Assembly (NCBI GenBank): GCA_035505095.1
Contig: DATJRE010000214.1
Span: 1-7,599, forward strand
Direction: 5' to 3'
DNA length: 7,599 nucleotides
Source: JOPF133 sp035505095
Lineage (GTDB): Bacteria; Acidobacteriota; Terriglobia; Bryobacterales; Bryobacteraceae
Shown: piece after piece, positions 6,425 through 7,599 of the stretch
Position numbering within the stretch: position 1 is the first letter of the stretch
How the letters are laid out: each line of letters begins with the position of its first letter
The notes under the pieces: model-generated
Told to the model about the DNA's origin: nothing
The model's input: only the letters and a program-made list of their open reading frames with translations
Database searches by the model: none
Program-made: the position numbers and the translations under genes

Positions 6425-6724
6425 ATGGACAAGTTCTCGATCATTGCCACACTGCGGGAGCATGAAACCGAGCTGAAAGCCGCCGGCGTCGAGCATCTGC
6501 TGTTGCACGGCTCCTACGCGCGCGGCACTGCGGTCCACGAGACTTCGGACGTGGATGTTATCGCCGAGTTCGCTCCCGGTCGGCGTCTGTCGCTTCTGGA
6601 CATGGTCGCCATTGAAAACCGCCTCGCGGACCTGCTGGGTGTTCGCGTAGATCTTTCTCCCGCAAAAAGCCTCAAGGAGCCAGTGGCCGCGAAGGCCTCG
6701 CGCGAGGCCGTCCTTGCCTTTTAG
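6425..6724 (+). CDS. mntA: MntA-like nucleotidyltransferase antitoxin
   Basis: The 99-residue protein carries the minimal nucleotidyltransferase core. GSYARG at 29-34 is followed by SDVDV at 41-45, giving the GS...DxD signature with catalytic Asp42 and Asp44. A third acidic residue, Asp76, stands in GVRVDL. In the characterised MntA-HepT pair of Shewanella oneidensis the antitoxin adds AMP units to a tyrosine of the HEPN toxin and so inactivates it; the same role is inferred here from the neighbouring HepT gene. Eleven residues separate GS from DxD, one more than the usual ten. A weak Shine-Dalgarno AGGG lies seven bases before the ATG. The end of the gene overlaps the toxin start by 11 bp, so translation is probably coupled. 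Confidence 0.88.
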   Translation: MDKFSIIATLREHETELKAAGVEHLLLHGSYARGTAVHETSDVDVIAEFAPGRRLSLLDMVAIENRLADLLGVRVDLSPAKSLKEPVAAKASREAVLAF

Positions 6725-7073
6725 GGAACCGGCGCTTTCCCTGCGAGATATCCTCGACAGCATCGACATGATCGTTCAGTTCGTGCGTGATATGGACTCG
6801 GAGGCGTTCCGGTCAGACCCAAAGACAGGGGCGGCGGTCGAACGCGAGCTTCTGGTCATCAGCGAGGCGGCCATCCGGCTAGGAGAAGACGCGGACCGCT
6901 TGTGTCCTGGCTTGCCGTGGCACAATATCCGCGGCCTTGGCAACTGGTTGCGGCATCGCTATGACAGAGTGGACGTTGAAACGGTATGGATTACGGTCGT
7001 GGACGATCTTCCGCCGCTACGATCCGGGGTCTTACGGGCGTTGACTCCGCCGCCTGCGGAGCCAGATGGGTAA
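6714..7073 (+). CDS. hepT: HepT-like HEPN toxin (DUF86)
   Basis: The 119-residue protein is a compact helical DUF86/HEPN protein. It starts at TTG (6714), with GAGG six bases before it, inside the last codons of the antitoxin gene. No earlier start fits, and the next ATG (6768) would remove the first helix. Helix one is LSLRDILDSIDMIVQFV (9-24), followed by AVERELLVISEAA (41-53). The active-site region is PWHNIRGLGNWLRHRYDRVD (68-87). His81 and Tyr83 match the H.Y of the RX4-6HXY motif of HEPN RNases, and Tyr83 corresponds to the tyrosine modified by MntA. The Arg normally found in RN..x.H is Gly76, while Arg73 and Arg80 are nearby. HEPN toxins of this type cut RNA, often tRNA. Whether this variant is active is open. 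In the same frame, an unrelated-looking open stretch continues after the stop. Confidence 0.87.
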   Translation: MPFREPALSLRDILDSIDMIVQFVRDMDSEAFRSDPKTGAAVERELLVISEAAIRLGEDADRLCPGLPWHNIRGLGNWLRHRYDRVDVETVWITVVDDLPPLRSGVLRALTPPPAEPDG

Positions 7074-7421
7074 GCGCAAGAGATCCTCCAAATTGGATCG
7101 CGAGAGAACCTATTAGTTGGGGAAACTCGGCGTGTCCTGGTAGGTTCCCTGAAACCTTTTGCGGGCCAGACTGCCGAGGTCCGGTATGGCCGAAGCACCT
7201 TTGGCACGGTACAGGGAGTTCCCGACCCGGCAGGCCCTGATGTGATGGGACTCGCAAACTCGCTCATCAAAGTGCTACAAGAGGCACACTGGAGTTTGCC
7301 ACCCGCGCCCACCGTATCAGCGTTGCAGGGTCCCGGAATGATAGTCCATATCAGTCCCATCGCCTCTCCACGAGCTATCGAGGCGGCCACTGTTGCCGCC
7401 GCAAAATGGACGAAACCATAG
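7074..7421 (+). pseudogene. C-terminal remnant of a hypothetical protein, in frame behind HepT
   Basis: The frame of HepT stays open for 115 codons after its TAA (7071-7073) and ends at TAG 7419-7421. There is no ATG, GTG or TTG with a ribosome binding site at its beginning; the first usable starts are GTG 7242 and ATG 7245, which would leave 58-59 residues. The translation looks like genuine protein: SLKPFAGQTAEVRYG, then MGLANSLIKVLQEAHW as an amphipathic helix, then GMIVHISPIASPRAIEAA. It resembles the C-terminal domain of a class of hypothetical proteins in which a F.GQ..V segment is followed by a LA..L...L..AGW helix, usually behind N-terminal membrane helices. I cannot name the family with certainty. 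The N-terminal part is missing, probably lost when the toxin-antitoxin module or its flank was rearranged. The long minus-strand frame over this region is judged a shadow. Confidence 0.55.
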
Positions 7422-7504
7422 TGCTGGTAGTGCTGGCGCATCCCAAATAAAACGGAGATACTAGAGTCCTTACCCAAGAAATTGTAATGTAAATGAGTCA
7501 GGTT
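7422..7504. other. Short AT-richer spacer
   Basis: Between the remnant and the gene end on the minus strand there are 83 bp, noticeably richer in A and T than the neighbours. No gene, terminator or repeat can be supported here. Confidence 0.4.
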
Positions 7505-7599
7505 TTAGGCGACGAGTTTTTCCTCCTCGCAGCAGCGGTTGATCTCGGCCTGAAGACGATCAAAGGCGGCCCGGAGCGTGGAATCGCCGGGCGGGCCGG
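7505..7599 (-). CDS. C-terminal end of a gene running out of the window
   Basis: On the minus strand a frame is open from the window edge to TAA at 7505-7507. It gives 30 complete codons with GC-rich third positions. The peptide includes STLRAAFDRLQAEINRCCEE and ends KLVA, a plausible amphipathic C-terminal helix. The family cannot be recognised. A plus-strand frame from the ATG at 7489 is also open to the edge, but its peptide is less convincing. Confidence 0.45.
   Translation of the reverse strand, partial: GPPGDSTLRAAFDRLQAEINRCCEEEKLVA

Noticed and set aside
6959..7477. A 172-codon minus-strand open frame opposite the HepT end and the remnant
   Set aside because: Its peptide is low in recognisable secondary structure, rich in Ser, Pro, Arg and Thr, and lies opposite HepT and the better plus-strand frame. 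It looks like a mirror of those frames.
1..7599. CRISPR arrays, tRNA or rRNA genes, transposase genes with terminal repeats
   Set aside because: I saw no regularly spaced repeats, no cloverleaf-like or rRNA-like sequence, and no transposase motif; the only tandem repeat is the short heptamer array at 3996-4023.

Overview
The window looks like a chromosomal piece from an acidobacterium of the Solibacter/Bryobacter type. Two independent signs support this. At 5489-6259 there is a secreted protein with the domain catalogued as TIGR03437, which is strongly expanded in Candidatus Solibacter. At 1540-3981 there is a full-length orphan MacB/FtsX-type permease of the acidobacterial duplicated kind (ADOP). 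The high GC content and GC-rich third codon positions agree with this. The assignment is inference from family knowledge; no search was run.

Layout, left to right. Positions 1-75 may be the tail of a plus-strand gene entering from the left. Positions 76-338 hold no convincing gene but contain an inverted repeat built from CCGTTTTC/GAAAACGG elements. Positions 339-1232 (minus) encode a secreted protein with a lectin-like N-terminal domain and a SnoaL/DUF4440-like C-terminal domain. A gap of about 300 bp separates it from the divergent ADOP permease gene. Three minus-strand genes for exported proteins follow: a Spy/CpxP-like LTXXQ protein (4012-4524), a protein with a VirB10/TrbI-like beta domain and a glycine-rich insert (4627-5403), and a free-standing TIGR03437 protein (5489-6259). 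They are 85-102 bp apart and read in the same direction, so they may be co-transcribed, but each could have its own promoter.

The right end changes character. Divergent from the TIGR03437 gene is a two-gene toxin-antitoxin module: an MntA-like nucleotidyltransferase (6425-6724) and a HepT/DUF86 HEPN protein that starts at a TTG overlapping the antitoxin's end (6714-7073). A small perfect inverted repeat lies just upstream of the antitoxin start. Directly behind the HepT stop codon, in the same frame, is a 115-codon open stretch without a proper start (7074-7421). It reads like the C-terminal domain of a lost protein and is best called a gene remnant. A minus-strand gene end (7505-7599) runs out of the window.

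The left and central genes all concern the cell envelope or secretion (signal peptides, periplasmic chaperone-like protein, membrane permease), but nothing in the sequence ties them into one pathway. I did not find a clear new multi-gene system. The most informative irregularities are the HEPN motif variant in HepT, the remnant fused in frame behind it, the orphan VirB10-like protein, and the degenerate heptamer repeat that contains the stop codon of the Spy-like gene.
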